From NCBI RefSeq assembly GCF_001729245.1, contig NZ_CP015217.1, positions 2,661,001 to 2,725,000 on the forward strand: a stretch of 64,000 nucleotides of DNA, read 5' to 3'. Source of the DNA: Leptospira tipperaryensis (lineage in GTDB: Bacteria > Spirochaetota > Leptospiria > Leptospirales > Leptospiraceae). Below are positions 1 to 12,746 of the stretch, piece by piece. Made by a program: the position numbers and the translations under genes. The notes below the pieces were generated by a model. The model saw nothing but the letters and a program-made list of their open reading frames with translations, ran no database searches and had not been told where the DNA came from. The number at the start of each line of letters is the position of its first letter. The stretch's first letter is position 1.

Positions 1-502
1 TCGCGATTCGAATTCCCGCCAAAATCATCGCACTCCCAAAAACGACCAAAAACAACATACAAATCTTAGCAAAAGTCCATTCAATATTTGTAAACTGATT
101 GGCGGCGATAAACGTAATCACTCCCAAAATCAAATGAAGAAGCCCGGTAATATCGAAATGGTTCATCAATACCTGACCGATCGGGGAAAGCGGCCTCAAA
201 AGATATCGATCGTATCCTCCGTCCCTTACCAAGGATCCGAATTCTACCATTCCTGAAAATACCGAAGCTACGATTCCTTGCGCAAAAATCAAAAGACTAT
301 AAAGGAATGCGATTTCGCCCCTTGTCCAACCTCCGATGGAAACGAACTTGGAAAGTAGAATAAAAATCGTAGCCGCCTGCGCGGAATAATAGATGAGCAA
401 GGTCACGAGATAAATCCAAAAACTCGCCTTATACTCCATATGCGATTGAACGGAAGAGACGGCTAACTTGAGATATGTTTTGAAGGAAGCAAACAAAATC
501 AT
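1..502 (-). CDS. ABC-2 type permease subunit, partial (C-terminus off the left edge)
   Basis: Membrane subunit of an ABC exporter. About 167 codons are visible, with several hydrophobic helices and a loop reading RDGGYDRYLLRPLSPIGQ, which resembles the ABC-2 family (ABC2_membrane_6/DUF990) permeases that occur as pairs beside one ATPase. The ATG at 502 overlaps the stop of the preceding permease in an ATGA junction, and the AGGAGG just before it suggests tight translational coupling; an in-frame TTG two codons further in has a more usual spacing. It is the last visible gene of a three-gene (-) operon. The substrate cannot be told from the sequence. Confidence 0.85.
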   Translation of the reverse strand, partial: MILFASFKTYLKLAVSSVQSHMEYKASFWIYLVTLLIYYSAQAATIFILLSKFVSIGGWTRGEIAFLYSLLIFAQGIVASVFSGMVEFGSLVRDGGYDRYLLRPLSPIGQVLMNHFDITGLLHLILGVITFIAANQFTNIEWTFAKICMLFLVVFGSAMILAGIRIA

Positions 503-1281
503 CCTCCTGCCAATTCCAGACGTTTTAATCCGGAAAGATAGATTGCGGAAGCGCTTATGGTAAGAATCCCAATCATCAGAAAATATCGAGCGATCAATTC
601 TCCGAATTCCATTCCGATCGGCTGCGAGGTTAATACTTGAGTCGGATAATAATATAGATAAGCGAAGGGAAGCCAAGAAGAGATATTTCGTAAAAATTCA
701 GGAAAAAGATCGAGTGGAATGACGGCTCCGGAAAACAAAGTGATCAATGCAAAGTAAAGAAGGAAGAAGGAAAACACTTCCGTAAAATAGAAAGATAAGG
801 ATGAGATCATAAAACCGATCAGAAAAAAAATAAAAAACGCCAAGGTATAAACGCATACAAAGGAAAGAAGAGAAGTAATTTGCGGAAAGAATCTAAGATC
901 TAAAACCGTATACGCAAGAATTAAAAGCGGAAGCGATCTCGAAAGAAGATGATAAATACTGACTCCGATCGTATCCGCAAAGACGATCAACGGAAAACGA
1001 ATCGGTTTTAAAAGGTCAAAGACGATTGTTCCATTCTTAATTTTGGAAGATACAAGACCGTCCTGTCTTCCAAAAGAAACCTTGATCAAAGTCGAGATAA
1101 CCGCGTATAAAATCAGAGATTCTCGAGTTCTTCCCCCTTCCAGATCGTTTCCCGAAACCGATTGCCAAACCGAAGTTAGAATCGCGAGATACAAAACCGC
1201 GTTCAGAACTCCCGTAAAATATTCGAGCCGATACGTGGAAGACCTCTGAAACGCTTTGGAAATAACTTTTAGATAAAGCAT
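499..1281 (-). CDS. ABC-2 type permease subunit
   Basis: A 260-residue inner-membrane protein with about six predicted helices and the family segment DGLVSSKIKNGTIVFDLLKP, where such permeases have a conserved region facing the ATPase. It is the partner of the permease at 1-502, so the exporter probably uses a heterodimeric membrane part driven by the ATPase at 1281-2258. Its start overlaps the ATPase stop by one base and its stop overlaps the next permease by four bases, so all three are one operon. ABC2_membrane_6 systems are poorly characterised; polysaccharide, lipid or antibiotic export are all possible. Confidence 0.85.
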   Translation of the reverse strand: MLYLKVISKAFQRSSTYRLEYFTGVLNAVLYLAILTSVWQSVSGNDLEGGRTRESLILYAVISTLIKVSFGRQDGLVSSKIKNGTIVFDLLKPIRFPLIVFADTIGVSIYHLLSRSLPLLILAYTVLDLRFFPQITSLLSFVCVYTLAFFIFFLIGFMISSLSFYFTEVFSFFLLYFALITLFSGAVIPLDLFPEFLRNISSWLPFAYLYYYPTQVLTSQPIGMEFGELIARYFLMIGILTISASAIYLSGLKRLELAGG

Positions 1282-2258
1282 CAGGGTTTTTCCCCGTAGA
1301 TCTGTTTGATAACGGTAGCGAGATCGGGTTTTTTAAAATTGATTTCGGTTATCTCCAGACCGGAAGAACTCAAAAAAGAAAGAAGTCGATTCAAAGACTC
1401 CCCTTCCTTTACTACGATACTCGCGTGATTGGGTGATCCGTTCTGAATCCAAGTAAACTCGGAAGGAAGTTTTAAAACGGCCTCTCCTCTGTATTGAAGC
1501 TCGACTACATTATCCGTTCCTCCCAATCCTCGAAAAGAATTCAGATCCCCGTCAAAACGAATTTTTCCGTGATCGATGAGAATGATCCTTTTTGCGAGAT
1601 ATTCTATATCTTGAACGTCGTGAGTTGTCAAAAGAATCGTGACTTTTTCTTCCTGGTTGATGGTCCGAATAAACTCTCTTACTTTTTCTTTTACAAGAAC
1701 ATCAAGTCCGATCGTTGGTTCGTCCAAAAACAACACTCGAGGAAAGTGAAGAAGACTCGCCGCGATCTCCGCCTTCATCCTCTGACCCAAGCTCAGCTTT
1801 CTGACCTGCTGTTGAAAAAATTCTTGAAGTCCCAGGAGATCGTTAAACATCTCCATTCTCTTTTTGTAATCTTTCGTTTCGATTTTATAGATGGATCTAA
1901 GGAGATCAAAGGATTCCCCGACGGGAAGATCCCACCAGAGCTGGGTCTTTTGTCCGAAAACGACTCCGATTTGTTTTGAATTCTCCCTTCTGTCCCTAGA
2001 GGGATCGAGACCAAAGATCCGAATTTCTCCTTGATCGGGAGTCAAGACCCCGGTCAATAATTTAATGGTAGTGGATTTACCGGCGCCGTTGGGACCGATA
2101 TATCCGAGAAATTCCCCGGGTTGAATTTCAAAGGATACATTTTCCACCGCGTGGATGATTTCTTTTTTTGTATAGAAGAGTGAACCGATGGCTCCCAAGA
2201 GTCCGGGTTTTCTCTTGGAGATTTGAAAGGATTTCTGAAGGTTTTTGACTGTGATCAA
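1281..2258 (-). CDS. ABC transporter ATPase, ABC-2 exporter type
   Basis: A 325-residue cytoplasmic ATPase that energises the two downstream permeases. Visible motifs are Walker A GPNGAGKST (about residues 55-63), an LSLGQRMKAE signature, Walker B RVLFLDEPTIGLD and the switch LLTTHD. The roughly 40-residue N-terminal stretch before the nucleotide-binding core and the C-terminal extension of about 80 residues are usual for the DRA/NatA-like exporters paired with DUF990 permeases. The start is a TTG at 2258 with GGAG upstream; no better start exists in frame. It is divergent from the methyltransferase gene at 2377 across a gap of about 120 bp. Confidence 0.9.
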   Translation of the reverse strand: MITVKNLQKSFQISKRKPGLLGAIGSLFYTKKEIIHAVENVSFEIQPGEFLGYIGPNGAGKSTTIKLLTGVLTPDQGEIRIFGLDPSRDRRENSKQIGVVFGQKTQLWWDLPVGESFDLLRSIYKIETKDYKKRMEMFNDLLGLQEFFQQQVRKLSLGQRMKAEIAASLLHFPRVLFLDEPTIGLDVLVKEKVREFIRTINQEEKVTILLTTHDVQDIEYLAKRIILIDHGKIRFDGDLNSFRGLGGTDNVVELQYRGEAVLKLPSEFTWIQNGSPNHASIVVKEGESLNRLLSFLSSSGLEITEINFKKPDLATVIKQIYGEKP

Positions 2259-2376
2259 AGAATCTAACTCCGACCTATATCAGACCAAGTTTGTTATCAA
2301 AGTAGAGTAAAAAATTGCAGTTGATCTCGAAAACAAGCGATTTACAGAGTTTCGCTCGCTCCTAACCTGACCTAAA

Positions 2377-3741
2377 ATGGAAATCGATCCGGATCTCGAA
2401 AGAAATAAAGGACTTCTCCCCTCCCAGGTCGAAAAAATCCGACCCAATCTCCGAGGCGTTCTCGTTTTCGAAAAAAATCAAATCGAAGTCCCCTACTCCT
2501 TACCAGGAGATCTTTACAACGTTACTCTCTTTAAAAAGAAACGAAGAAAGCCTTCCGCAAAACTCGAGTTAGTTTCTCAAGTTCCAAGAACCGTGACCCC
2601 TCCTTGTCCCGCATTCACTCGCTGCGGAGGTTGTTCGGCTCAACACATTCCTTACGAAGAACAATTTTTATTAAAGACATCTTCTCTTTCCCAAAGTTAT
2701 CAAAAAGATTTCGGAGTCGTTCCGATTTTGATTCCGGCAACAACAATCTACCATTACAGAAATCGAATGGACTTTTCGGTCTTTCCCGGACCGATCGTAG
2801 GACAGAGAGAATCCGGTTCTTTTCGTTACGTCGTAGATTTAGAATCTTGTTTTATACAAAGTCCGGAAGCCAACGCCGAGCTCGAACGATTTCGAAATCT
2901 CATTCAAGAATTTTCGAGTCTTCCTTACGACCGAAGAGAAGATTCCGGATTCTTAAAATACTTAACGCTTCGAAAAGCAAGAAACACCAATGAGCTCATG
3001 TCCATTCTCACATTCGTAGAAGAATTTAAAGACACGGAAGAAGAATTACGATTTGCCGAAGCTTGTAAAAAATCTCTCCAAGCGGATCATCTTCTCTTTT
3101 GTTTCAATCGAAGAAAGGGAGAAGTTTCCGCCATGGGAGAAATCAAAATTCTCAGAGGAAAAGATTCGTATCTGGAGCTCGTAGCAAATAAGGAATTTCG
3201 GGTTCCCTTTGATTCTTTCTTTCAACCGAATCCTACCGGATTTCAACCGATCTTGGATTTTATTCAAAACGAAATTCCGGAATCTTCGGAACATCTCATC
3301 GATCTCTTTTGCGGTTCCGGTTTTTTTAGCAGAATTCTCGCGAACCGTTTTCAAAAGATCACGGGGATCGATTCTATCGAAAGTTCTCTGGAGATCGCAC
3401 GCAAACAAATGCAAACGGACTTTCCGGAAGTTTCTTTCTCTTATCTTCGAGAAGATCTCTTTTCCAAAAAAGCCGCGGATGGTCTGGAAAAACTTTTCCA
3501 AGGGGATGAGGAGAATCTTCTCATCGCGGATCCTCCTCGTGCGGGTTTGGGCGAATTTGTAATCGAAGCCTTAAAGAATTCTAAGATTTCTTCCTTCCTC
3601 TATGTTTCCTGTAATCCTTCTTCTCAAAAAGATGATCTCTGGAAACTGAAAGATCACTTTCAAATTCAGAAGATTCTCGTTACGGATCCCTATCCTCAAA
3701 CTCCTCATTTGGAGTCCGTGGCTCTTTTGAAATCAATTTAG
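2377..3741 (+). CDS. TrmA/RumA-family (uracil-5)-methyltransferase with Fe-S cluster
   Basis: A 454-residue SAM-dependent enzyme expected to make 5-methyluridine in rRNA or tRNA. An N-terminal TRAM-like RNA-binding segment (about residues 20-70) is followed by cluster cysteines in [11 protein letters not shown] (Cys77, Cys83, Cys86, with a fourth in DLESCF). The SAM site is [18 protein letters not shown] follows, and the catalytic cysteine is in YVSCNPSSQ. The four cysteines point to the RlmD/RumA type rather than TrmA, but the target uridine cannot be read from the sequence. It stands alone, divergent from the ABC operon, and has a sound ATG start. Confidence 0.88.
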   Translation: MEIDPDLERNKGLLPSQVEKIRPNLRGVLVFEKNQIEVPYSLPGDLYNVTLFKKKRRKPSAKLELVSQVPRTVTPPCPAFTRCGGCSAQHIPYEEQFLLKTSSLSQSYQKDFGVVPILIPATTIYHYRNRMDFSVFPGPIVGQRESGSFRYVVDLESCFIQSPEANAELERFRNLIQEFSSLPYDRREDSGFLKYLTLRKARNTNELMSILTFVEEFKDTEEELRFAEACKKSLQADHLLFCFNRRKGEVSAMGEIKILRGKDSYLELVANKEFRVPFDSFFQPNPTGFQPILDFIQNEIPESSEHLIDLFCGSGFFSRILANRFQKITGIDSIESSLEIARKQMQTDFPEVSFSYLREDLFSKKAADGLEKLFQGDEENLLIADPPRAGLGEFVIEALKNSKISSFLYVSCNPSSQKDDLWKLKDHFQIQKILVTDPYPQTPHLESVALLKSI

Positions 3742-3829
3742 ATTCTCCAAAAATCCAAAAATCTCTGCAGGGATTTGGAATTCCCAACGATATTTAAGAA
3801 GAGAGATAGACGTATCTCCAGGAATTCCA

Positions 3830-4954
3830 ATGACCAGAAAACTAGTTTTATTCTTCTTACTCTTCTTAATTCTTTGGGAAACGGGTTGTAACACCGTAAT
3901 CATCCGCCCCTGGACCCCGCCTTACAAAAGCCGATCCGTTCACGACGTTCGAGTTCTCATCGGTAAAGCCGAAGGTGATCTTCAGATCCGCGGCGAAGGA
4001 ATCATCTCTGTCTACGACGCGAACGATCTTCTTATTAAAAAAGGAATCGATATCATTTCTCTGGACGTCTCTCGTCTCAAGGCACCGATTCGTTTCGTGG
4101 GAGAATCAGGCGGCCTAGAATACAAATCTCTAAAGGTCCGAGGTTCGATCAACGTGGTTCCTCAAGGCCAGGGTCCGGCTCTCATCGTAAACTCTCTTCC
4201 TTTAGAAGAATATCTCTACGCGGTTGTTCCTTCCGAGGTTCCTTATAGCTGGCCGAACGAAGCTCTGAAAGCTCAGGCGATCTGCGCGAGAACTTATGCG
4301 GTTCGCGAAATATTAAATAAAAAGAATGCACTCTACGACGTGGAAGCGACTACCAATTCCCAAGTCTACGGCGGATTGGAAAAAGAACATCCGTCCACTA
4401 CCAAAGCCGTACAAGATACCACAGGAGTGATGGCGGTTTACGAAGAGACTCCGATCCAGGCGTTCTTTCATTCGAATAGCGGCGGTAAGACGGAAACTCC
4501 GGATAACGTCTGGGGTGGAAAAAAAATTCCTTACTTGCCTGCGGTGGTTTCCGAGTTTGATCGCGCGGGGGACAACTTCTATTGGAAGGAAACGATCTCT
4601 CAAGATCTCATCGTTTCCAAATTTTCAAATCTCAAGATCGGAGAAATCCAATCCATTCAAGTTTTATCCAGAACGGGATCGGGAAGAGTCGACCTCATGG
4701 AATTTGTGGGAAGCGAAGGTTCTACAAGAATCCGCGGAAAAGAATTTAGACAGACCCTCGGCACTCCGGTTCGTTCTCTTCGTTTCGGAATTCAAAAGGA
4801 AGGAAACGGATATCTCGTCAAAGGGATGGGTTCCGGTCACGGAGTTGGACTCAGCCAGTGGGGAAGTTTTGGAATGGCGAAAGAAAATTTTAATTACGTT
4901 GAAATTCTCAGACACTATTATCCGGGAATCGAACTCGCGAGAATCACTCGATAA
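3830..4954 (+). CDS. SpoIID/LytB-domain lipoprotein
   Basis: A 374-residue putative lipoprotein. The signal peptide ends in the lipobox-like WETGC near residue 20. The rest matches the SpoIID domain: an [16 protein letters not shown] region, [26 protein letters not shown] and a C-terminal [14 protein letters not shown]. In sporulating bacteria SpoIID is a lytic transglycosylase acting on denuded peptidoglycan; in non-sporulating spirochaetes the domain is presumed to remodel peptidoglycan in the periplasm, which is inference here. It starts 88 bp after the methyltransferase and may be a separate transcription unit. Confidence 0.88.
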   Translation: MTRKLVLFFLLFLILWETGCNTVIIRPWTPPYKSRSVHDVRVLIGKAEGDLQIRGEGIISVYDANDLLIKKGIDIISLDVSRLKAPIRFVGESGGLEYKSLKVRGSINVVPQGQGPALIVNSLPLEEYLYAVVPSEVPYSWPNEALKAQAICARTYAVREILNKKNALYDVEATTNSQVYGGLEKEHPSTTKAVQDTTGVMAVYEETPIQAFFHSNSGGKTETPDNVWGGKKIPYLPAVVSEFDRAGDNFYWKETISQDLIVSKFSNLKIGEIQSIQVLSRTGSGRVDLMEFVGSEGSTRIRGKEFRQTLGTPVRSLRFGIQKEGNGYLVKGMGSGHGVGLSQWGSFGMAKENFNYVEILRHYYPGIELARITR

Positions 4955-5004
4955 CTTAGAATTTCTAAAACGACAAAGAGTTTTAGAAATCACCTTCTTA
5001 GATG

Positions 5005-5050
5005 CGCCCTTTGATAAACCCGCTTCTGCGGATATTTCAGGGCGTTTTCA
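5005..5050 (+). terminator. hairpin after the SpoIID-like gene, possible terminator
   Basis: CGCCCT (5005-5010) pairs with AGGGCG (5039-5044), followed by TTTTCACTTTTT. An inner CCGC/GCGG stem makes the structure branched. It lies about 50 bp after the stop of the SpoIID-like gene. The T run is interrupted, so efficiency is uncertain. Confidence 0.4.
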
Positions 5051-5206
5051 CTTTTTGGTCCTTTGAGTAGAATTTAGAAAGCCTCGAAGAAAACGATATC
5101 TCCTTTGGGACAGGATTGAAACGTTTCCTTTTTCTAAAACCAAACCGGAACTTTTTTTTCTCTTTTCACGATCTCGATTCTACGATCTTCTGTCTGATCA
5201 TAAGAA

Positions 5207-5908
5207 ATGACAAACTCCATTCTCTCTCAATCCTCTCTCAAAAGAATCCGTATCTCTCATCTTAGAAAATCCTATCGGAGCGGAAAACTCCAGACTTCAG
5301 TTTTGAAAGGTGTCGATTTGGATATTCAGAGCGAATCGGTCATCACTCTTATGGGGCCTTCTGGTTCGGGTAAATCAACTTTTTTGAATATACTCTCCGG
5401 GATCGACACTCCCGACTCCGGCGAAATTTTTGTAAACGGTCATCCGCTTCATTCCATGAACGAAAAGGAACTCACGAAATATAGAAGAGAGGAAACGGGA
5501 ATCATCTTTCAATTCTTTCATCTCCTTCCCTATCTGAGCGCCCTGGAAAATGTCGCGGTCCCTCTCTACATTTCCGGGACCGGTAAAACAGAGGCTCAGC
5601 AAAAAGCCAAAGAAGCTCTGGAAAAAGTCGGACTCGTCCCGAGATTGTCTCACAAACCGGATGAACTATCAGGAGGGGAACAACAAAGGGTTGCGATCGC
5701 CCGAGCGATCTGTAAAAATCCTTCCTTGATTCTCGCAGACGAACCCACGGGAAATTTGGATACGAAGAATGCAGAAAACGTAATGCGTCTTTTGATGGAT
5801 CTCCAAAAAGAACAAAAGTTTACGCTTCTCATCGTTACACACGATCAAACCCTCGGTTCTCTTGGAGAATTCAGACTCAAAATGGCGGACGGGGTTTTGG
5901 TTTCCTAA
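5207..5908 (+). CDS. ABC transporter ATPase, LolD/YbbA-like
   Basis: A 233-residue ATPase of the MacB/LolD class. Walker A is GPSGSGKST, the Q-loop region is [16 protein letters not shown], the signature is [15 protein letters not shown] and Walker B is [12 protein letters not shown]. The length and the downstream partner (a very large FtsX-type permease) match the YbbA-YbbP arrangement rather than LolCDE. Proteins of this class act by mechanotransmission, moving lipids or releasing cell-wall enzymes, rather than by classical transport. The substrate is unknown. Confidence 0.88.
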   Translation: MTNSILSQSSLKRIRISHLRKSYRSGKLQTSVLKGVDLDIQSESVITLMGPSGSGKSTFLNILSGIDTPDSGEIFVNGHPLHSMNEKELTKYRREETGIIFQFFHLLPYLSALENVAVPLYISGTGKTEAQQKAKEALEKVGLVPRLSHKPDELSGGEQQRVAIARAICKNPSLILADEPTGNLDTKNAENVMRLLMDLQKEQKFTLLIVTHDQTLGSLGEFRLKMADGVLVS

Positions 5909-5915
5909 AGTTCTT

Positions 5916-8405
5916 ATGTCCTTTCGAATCTACACCTTATTCTTATTCGAATACTTTCGAAGTCATAAACTCGCAGCATTTTTTGCGTTATCCGGAATCG
6001 CGCTCGGAGTCGGACTTTTTATTTCCACAACCGCAAACGGAATGAAGGCGGAAAAAAGTCTCACCGACTTTGCCATGGGATACTTTCAAGGGGAATATAA
6101 AATCAAGATCACCTCTTCCCAAGGAGATCAAAATCTTCCCGCGACTCTGATCCGGGAACTTTCCTCGGATCCCGAACTCGACTGGATCACAAAGATCGTT
6201 CCCCGTTTTCAAAAAGAAGTAATCTTAGAAGACGGAGTCCGCGCCGTTTATCTGGGACTCGACTTTCTAAAAGAGACAGGAAGCTTACGAGGTCGGGAAG
6301 TTTTTGCAAATCCAAACAACGCGGAAACCTTAGAATCGATCTACGTTAGCAGGGCTTTGTTTGAAAAACTCGGCAAATCGGAAACAAAACTTCGTTCTCA
6401 GTCTAAGACCTTCGATCTCAAAAATCTTAAACCCTTCGATAGCGAAGGAGGAAGTATTCTTATCGAAGATATCGAATCCGCGATGGAACGATTTGAAACG
6501 AAAGGAAACGTTAGTTTTCTTTTGATCCAACCGAACACGTTCCGTTCTTCTCAAAAAGAAATCCTGGAGAAAAAACTCGGAAACTTATACAGAGTCGAAA
6601 CGATAGACGACATCCGTGAGAAATCGGGAAACGCGCTTCGTTCCTTTCAACTCAATCTTCTTGTGATCTCTTTTATCTCCCTCATCATCGCGTTCTTTAT
6701 GGTTTCCAATACGATGTCCGGTTTGTACATCGCCCGCGAAAAAGAATTGGGAATCTTAAAAACGATGGGGCTCGGCGCCGGTCACACGTTTCTTTTGTTC
6801 GTATCTCAGGCTCTTCTTTTGGGAATCGCGGGAAGTATTCTCGGCCTCGGGCTCGGATTCTTTTTTTCAAGACTTGATTTTTTTAGTCCTGAAGCCGCCT
6901 CCGCGGATTTATCTTATATCAAAACGTATCGGTTTATTCCTTCCTCGATTTGGATTTTAGGTTTGGGAATCGGAATCTTGGGTTCGTTTCTTTCCGCAGC
7001 ATTTCCATCCTTTAGAGCCGGAAAGATTTCTCCGGTCTCAATCCTGAGAGAATCTTCTTCCGGAAACAATCGAGTTTCGGAAAAAAAACTTTTGTTTTAT
7101 GGAATTCTTCTTTTGCTCTTATTTACGGGAGTCGCTTTTTTTCCCGTTCGATGGAGATTTCCTATTACCGGACTTTTGGGAATCGGAGGAATCGTAATCG
7201 GCGTTACGCTCTGCTTTCCTTGGATCTTTCAGACGATTACGAGCGTCTTCTTTCGACTCGGTGATCGTTCCGATCGATCCTTTGTATTTATGAAAGTGGG
7301 TTTGGAAGAAACAAAAAATCAACCCCTTCGAAACACACTCACCTCCGCGACCTTGATGCTCGCGACTTCTCTCGTGGTTTGTCTTTCCATTCTTACCGAT
7401 AGTTATCGAAGATCCCTAAACGATTGGGTCGATTCCGAATTTCCGGCGCAACTTACGATCATCAACACCGAAAACCTCGCCGCGGGAATCCACGGAGGAG
7501 TTCCCCTCTTTTTGTTAAACGAACTCGCTCAGCTTCCGGAAGTAAAATCTCTGGACGGTTTTTGTGTAAACACAAGAGTTGAAACCGATCACGGGAACTT
7601 TACAATTCACGCATATACTTTTTCCACATACGATCGCCCGGATTCGGCCGAAAAACTCGCGTCCAAGGAGAATGAAATTCTAATCTCTTCGAACATGGCT
7701 TATCTGCAAAACTTCAAAGTTGGAGATAGAATTTTTCTCTCCACAAAGTTCGGGAAGGAAGAATTTTTTATCAGAGGAATCAAGGAACACTTTTTCTCCG
7801 AGCGCGGAACGATCATGATGGATATCAAAAACTACGACCGATTTTTCGGTCTCTCCGGATACAATTCGATCAAGATATTCTTAAAAGAACCTTCGAAAGA
7901 AAAAGAAGCCGAACTTTCGATTTCGAAAATTTTAATACAAAATCCCTCTCTGAAATTGTTAAATTCTCAGGAACTAAGAGAAATTTATACCGAAGGAGTG
8001 GATAAGGTTTTTGGAGTTTTAAACACGCTCAAGACGACCGCGTTTATCATCGCGATGATCTCCTTGGTTTCTTCTCTTCTCCACAATCTGATCTCGAAAA
8101 AAATGACGTTAGGAATTCTTAAATACCTGGGAGCCGATCACAAACAACTCGGCACGATCCTTTTGACGGAAAGTATCTTTCTTACGGTCCTCTCCACTTT
8201 TTTCGGAATTCTTCTCGCGTTTCTTTTATCTCCGATCGTCCTTTATGTCGTCAATAAGAACGCCTTCGGATGGACTCTTAAGTTTACAGTGACCCCGGAA
8301 GTTTCAGTCGTCTTTCTCATTCTTTCTCCGATCCTCGGAATTCTTTCCGCCTTGGTTCCGTTGTATACTCTGCGAAAACTCGGATTCCGAATCAGTCAAG
8401 AATGA
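5916..8405 (+). CDS. FtsX-like ABC permease with two FtsX domains, YbbP-like
   Basis: A very long (about 829 residues) inner-membrane protein with one N-terminal helix, a large periplasmic domain, three FtsX helices, a second half repeating the plan, and a final three-helix FtsX block. The segment [25 protein letters not shown] is typical FtsX and recurs near the C-terminus as [15 protein letters not shown] use the ATG at 5916, seven bases after the ATPase stop, instead of the longer frame that overlaps that gene. It works with the upstream ATPase. The double-FtsX plan is that of YbbP/MacB-like permeases acting on lipids or lipoproteins. Confidence 0.85.
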   Translation: MSFRIYTLFLFEYFRSHKLAAFFALSGIALGVGLFISTTANGMKAEKSLTDFAMGYFQGEYKIKITSSQGDQNLPATLIRELSSDPELDWITKIVPRFQKEVILEDGVRAVYLGLDFLKETGSLRGREVFANPNNAETLESIYVSRALFEKLGKSETKLRSQSKTFDLKNLKPFDSEGGSILIEDIESAMERFETKGNVSFLLIQPNTFRSSQKEILEKKLGNLYRVETIDDIREKSGNALRSFQLNLLVISFISLIIAFFMVSNTMSGLYIAREKELGILKTMGLGAGHTFLLFVSQALLLGIAGSILGLGLGFFFSRLDFFSPEAASADLSYIKTYRFIPSSIWILGLGIGILGSFLSAAFPSFRAGKISPVSILRESSSGNNRVSEKKLLFYGILLLLLFTGVAFFPVRWRFPITGLLGIGGIVIGVTLCFPWIFQTITSVFFRLGDRSDRSFVFMKVGLEETKNQPLRNTLTSATLMLATSLVVCLSILTDSYRRSLNDWVDSEFPAQLTIINTENLAAGIHGGVPLFLLNELAQLPEVKSLDGFCVNTRVETDHGNFTIHAYTFSTYDRPDSAEKLASKENEILISSNMAYLQNFKVGDRIFLSTKFGKEEFFIRGIKEHFFSERGTIMMDIKNYDRFFGLSGYNSIKIFLKEPSKEKEAELSISKILIQNPSLKLLNSQELREIYTEGVDKVFGVLNTLKTTAFIIAMISLVSSLLHNLISKKMTLGILKYLGADHKQLGTILLTESIFLTVLSTFFGILLAFLLSPIVLYVVNKNAFGWTLKFTVTPEVSVVFLILSPILGILSALVPLYTLRKLGFRISQE

Positions 8406-8486
8406 TTTCAAACGTTGTGCCTTTGAAGCAAAGATGAAAACCAACTTGATTGTAAAAGAACTTTCGATTAGGATGTTCCAACCGTT

Positions 8487-9419
8487 ATGAAGAGCCTCAC
8501 AGACGTAGCCTTAGAAATCGCATCCGAAATTCGGAAGATCAATCTTCAAGACGACGATAAGATCCCTACTTCCGATACGTTTGTAAAAGAATTGATGGCT
8601 CTCTATTCGAGAGAACCGGAAGACCTTCGTAATATCATAGAATCGCTTCGAGAAGCCAAAGTCATCTTTGTCATCAAGATCGTTTTACCCGAGGAAAGGG
8701 CAGGAAAGATGAGCGATCCCGGAGTGGACGCATACGCCTATGCGGATCTCAAAATTCTTACCGATCTAAAATACTATGCTGAAAAAAAATTAGAACGTCT
8801 TTATGAGGCGACCTACTACAAAAAAAAATCTCCCTCGCTCATCGCCAGAGAACTCTTTCCAAAAATTCGAGAACTAAACAACACCCCGATCGGAAGACTC
8901 GTGAACATCGCGGTGATGATCGAAGAGTTTATTCGGATGGTGAACAACAATCCGAACGACTTCCAAGAAGAATTCAGAGTTCAGGCCTTAGAAGAAATTT
9001 TAGTCTCCAAGGGAAGCAGTCCGACCGAAGGCAAAGACATCGGCGAGGAAAATCCGACGACTTCGTTTTCAAGTTCGTTCGGCCCCTCCCTTTCTCAAAG
9101 AGCGACGGATCGGATTGAGGAACAATTCAACAACGTAAATCCAAACAGTCCTTGGGGAAGAATGGTTTCCAAGTTCTCGATCGATTTTTTACTTCGAGTT
9201 CATCTCAGAAAATGCGAATTTGAAACGGTTCGAAAACTGATCATCACCGGAAAAGTCGCAGAAGCTGAACATCTACGTTTGGTTAGAGACAATCTACTCA
9301 AGATGGAAAAAAACATCCACGTCGACAAGGTACTCGCCTCCTACCTTGACGAAATGGTCGAACTCAGAAGACTCACACAGAGAAAACTCAATCTACTCGG
9401 AAAGTCTAAGATTATCTAA
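8487..9419 (+). CDS. conserved protein of unknown function, probably cytoplasmic
   Basis: 310 residues with no signal peptide or membrane helix, rich in Glu, Lys and Leu and probably mostly helical. There is a Ser-rich, likely unstructured linker around residues 175-200 between two helical parts. I recognise no domain. The N-terminal segment about sensing an EIRKINLQDDDKIPTS start and a later helical half hints at a regulatory or scaffold protein, but nothing supports a specific role. It sits 81 bp after the FtsX permease on the same strand and could be cotranscribed with it. Confidence 0.75.
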   Translation: MKSLTDVALEIASEIRKINLQDDDKIPTSDTFVKELMALYSREPEDLRNIIESLREAKVIFVIKIVLPEERAGKMSDPGVDAYAYADLKILTDLKYYAEKKLERLYEATYYKKKSPSLIARELFPKIRELNNTPIGRLVNIAVMIEEFIRMVNNNPNDFQEEFRVQALEEILVSKGSSPTEGKDIGEENPTTSFSSSFGPSLSQRATDRIEEQFNNVNPNSPWGRMVSKFSIDFLLRVHLRKCEFETVRKLIITGKVAEAEHLRLVRDNLLKMEKNIHVDKVLASYLDEMVELRRLTQRKLNLLGKSKII

Positions 9420-9431
9420 AAGAATTCTAAA

Positions 9432-10139
9432 TTAGAAAAGTTTTAAATAGATCGCACACTGAGCGATCAAAAGCGCTCCCAAAAGAAAAATCCAACGGCG
9501 TTTTGCGGAAAACGCCATCTTAATCTTATCCTCCGGAAAGTAGATCGCCACAAGAAGTGAGTTCACGTTTGCGACGAGATAAAAGGATTCTATCTTGATT
9601 CCAAAAGGTTTGTAAAACGACGCCACGAGAACAGCAAAAGAAGGAATAAAATAAAGAAGAGTTTTCGGTTGAAAAAAGCCGCCCTTGCTCTCCGTAAGAA
9701 TCACTTTTTTACCCGTATGTTTCTCCAGAGTCGATTGAAACAAATCAGGCTCCAAAAGATTGAGAACCGGAATTTGGTCTTCCTTTGTTGAAACCAAAAA
9801 ACGAACGTAGGAACGAAAAAGATCTCTTTCGACCGAAACTACGGACTTGAGTTTTGTTTCCAAGGATTGTCCTTTCGAATTGAAAAGTTTCAAAGAATTC
9901 GGTCCCAACTCCACCTTGGCGCCTTCGAGAACGCGGAGTTGTCTCGAAAAATTTCTATAAAGAAGAAACCCGAGAAAGATTGAGAGAAGACCAAAAATTC
10001 TCACAAAATCCGTACGTCCCTCTTCCGGGACCTTTAAAAAGTTCCATGCCAAAAAGGAAAGATAAAGAAGAATCACCGCCACCGAACGAAGAAGGAGATT
10101 TTTACGAAATTTCGCAGAATCATATAAGAATTCACGCAT
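9432..10139 (-). CDS. membrane protein of unknown function downstream of pyrE
   Basis: 235 residues with two N-terminal hydrophobic helices, a soluble middle of about 90 residues and two or three C-terminal helices. The middle part resembles the PH-like domains found in small bacterial membrane proteins (a VELGPNSLKLFNSKGQ stretch), but I do not claim a match. It overlaps the 3' end of pyrE by eight bases, so it is translated from the same message. No catalytic motif is visible. Confidence 0.75.
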   Translation of the reverse strand: MREFLYDSAKFRKNLLLRSVAVILLYLSFLAWNFLKVPEEGRTDFVRIFGLLSIFLGFLLYRNFSRQLRVLEGAKVELGPNSLKLFNSKGQSLETKLKSVVSVERDLFRSYVRFLVSTKEDQIPVLNLLEPDLFQSTLEKHTGKKVILTESKGGFFQPKTLLYFIPSFAVLVASFYKPFGIKIESFYLVANVNSLLVAIYFPEDKIKMAFSAKRRWIFLLGALLIAQCAIYLKLF

Positions 10140-10695
10140 GTTCTAAATTACCAAAATCACTTTTTTTGAATATAGGAAAAATCTGAACTCCTTCGTCGAG
10201 AATCGCTTCCATCCCGCCTTCCTGACGATCCAAAATACAAATTCCTTGAGTGACCTCGATGCCCGAGTCTCTTAGACTCCGAATCGCCTGAATCGTAGAA
10301 CCGCCGGTCGTGATCACGTCGTCTACGATCACGCAACTTTTGACCGCGTGAACGGCGCCTTCGACCAGCTTTTTGGTCCCGTGTTCTTTGGAGGTTTTGC
10401 GGATGATCAACGGATAGACGTTCTTATTTTGTTTTCTAAATTCTAAACTGATTCCGTAACAGATCGGATCCGCGCCCATCGTAAGTCCGCCAAAGGCTTC
10501 CGGTTTTGTGATCCCCACTTGAGGAAGGTGTTCGTCTACGATGTATTTGCAAAGAAGCTCCAAACGATCGGGGACAAGAGTGATTTCCTTACAATTAAAA
10601 TAGTGTCTGGACTGTTTACCCGAAGCGAGAGTAAAGGGTTGTTCGGAGTATCGATAAGCGTGATTTCGAATGAGGTCTAAAAGATCTTGTTTCAT
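10132..10695 (-). CDS. pyrE: orotate phosphoribosyltransferase
   Basis: A 187-residue enzyme of pyrimidine synthesis that transfers orotate to PRPP to give OMP. The PRPP-binding motif CVIVDDVITTGGST is intact, and the N-terminal FTLASGKQSRHYFNCK segment matches the orotate-binding region of PyrE (SGxxSxxYxD/N). The length is usual. It is followed by the overlapping membrane-protein gene at 9432 and lies divergent from nadE with about 110 bp between the starts. Confidence 0.93.
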   Translation of the reverse strand: MKQDLLDLIRNHAYRYSEQPFTLASGKQSRHYFNCKEITLVPDRLELLCKYIVDEHLPQVGITKPEAFGGLTMGADPICYGISLEFRKQNKNVYPLIIRKTSKEHGTKKLVEGAVHAVKSCVIVDDVITTGGSTIQAIRSLRDSGIEVTQGICILDRQEGGMEAILDEGVQIFPIFKKSDFGNLEHA

Positions 10696-10809
10696 GAAGA
10701 GTTCTCGTTCTTTTTAATAAATATTTTTAACCAGAATCCGAAATGGAAAGAATCTGGAAAACCGGAAAAAACACTTTCAAAAGGAGTTCGAACCTGAATT
10801 CTGTAAATC

Positions 10810-12744
<1,935 letters not shown>

Positions 12745-12746
12745 AA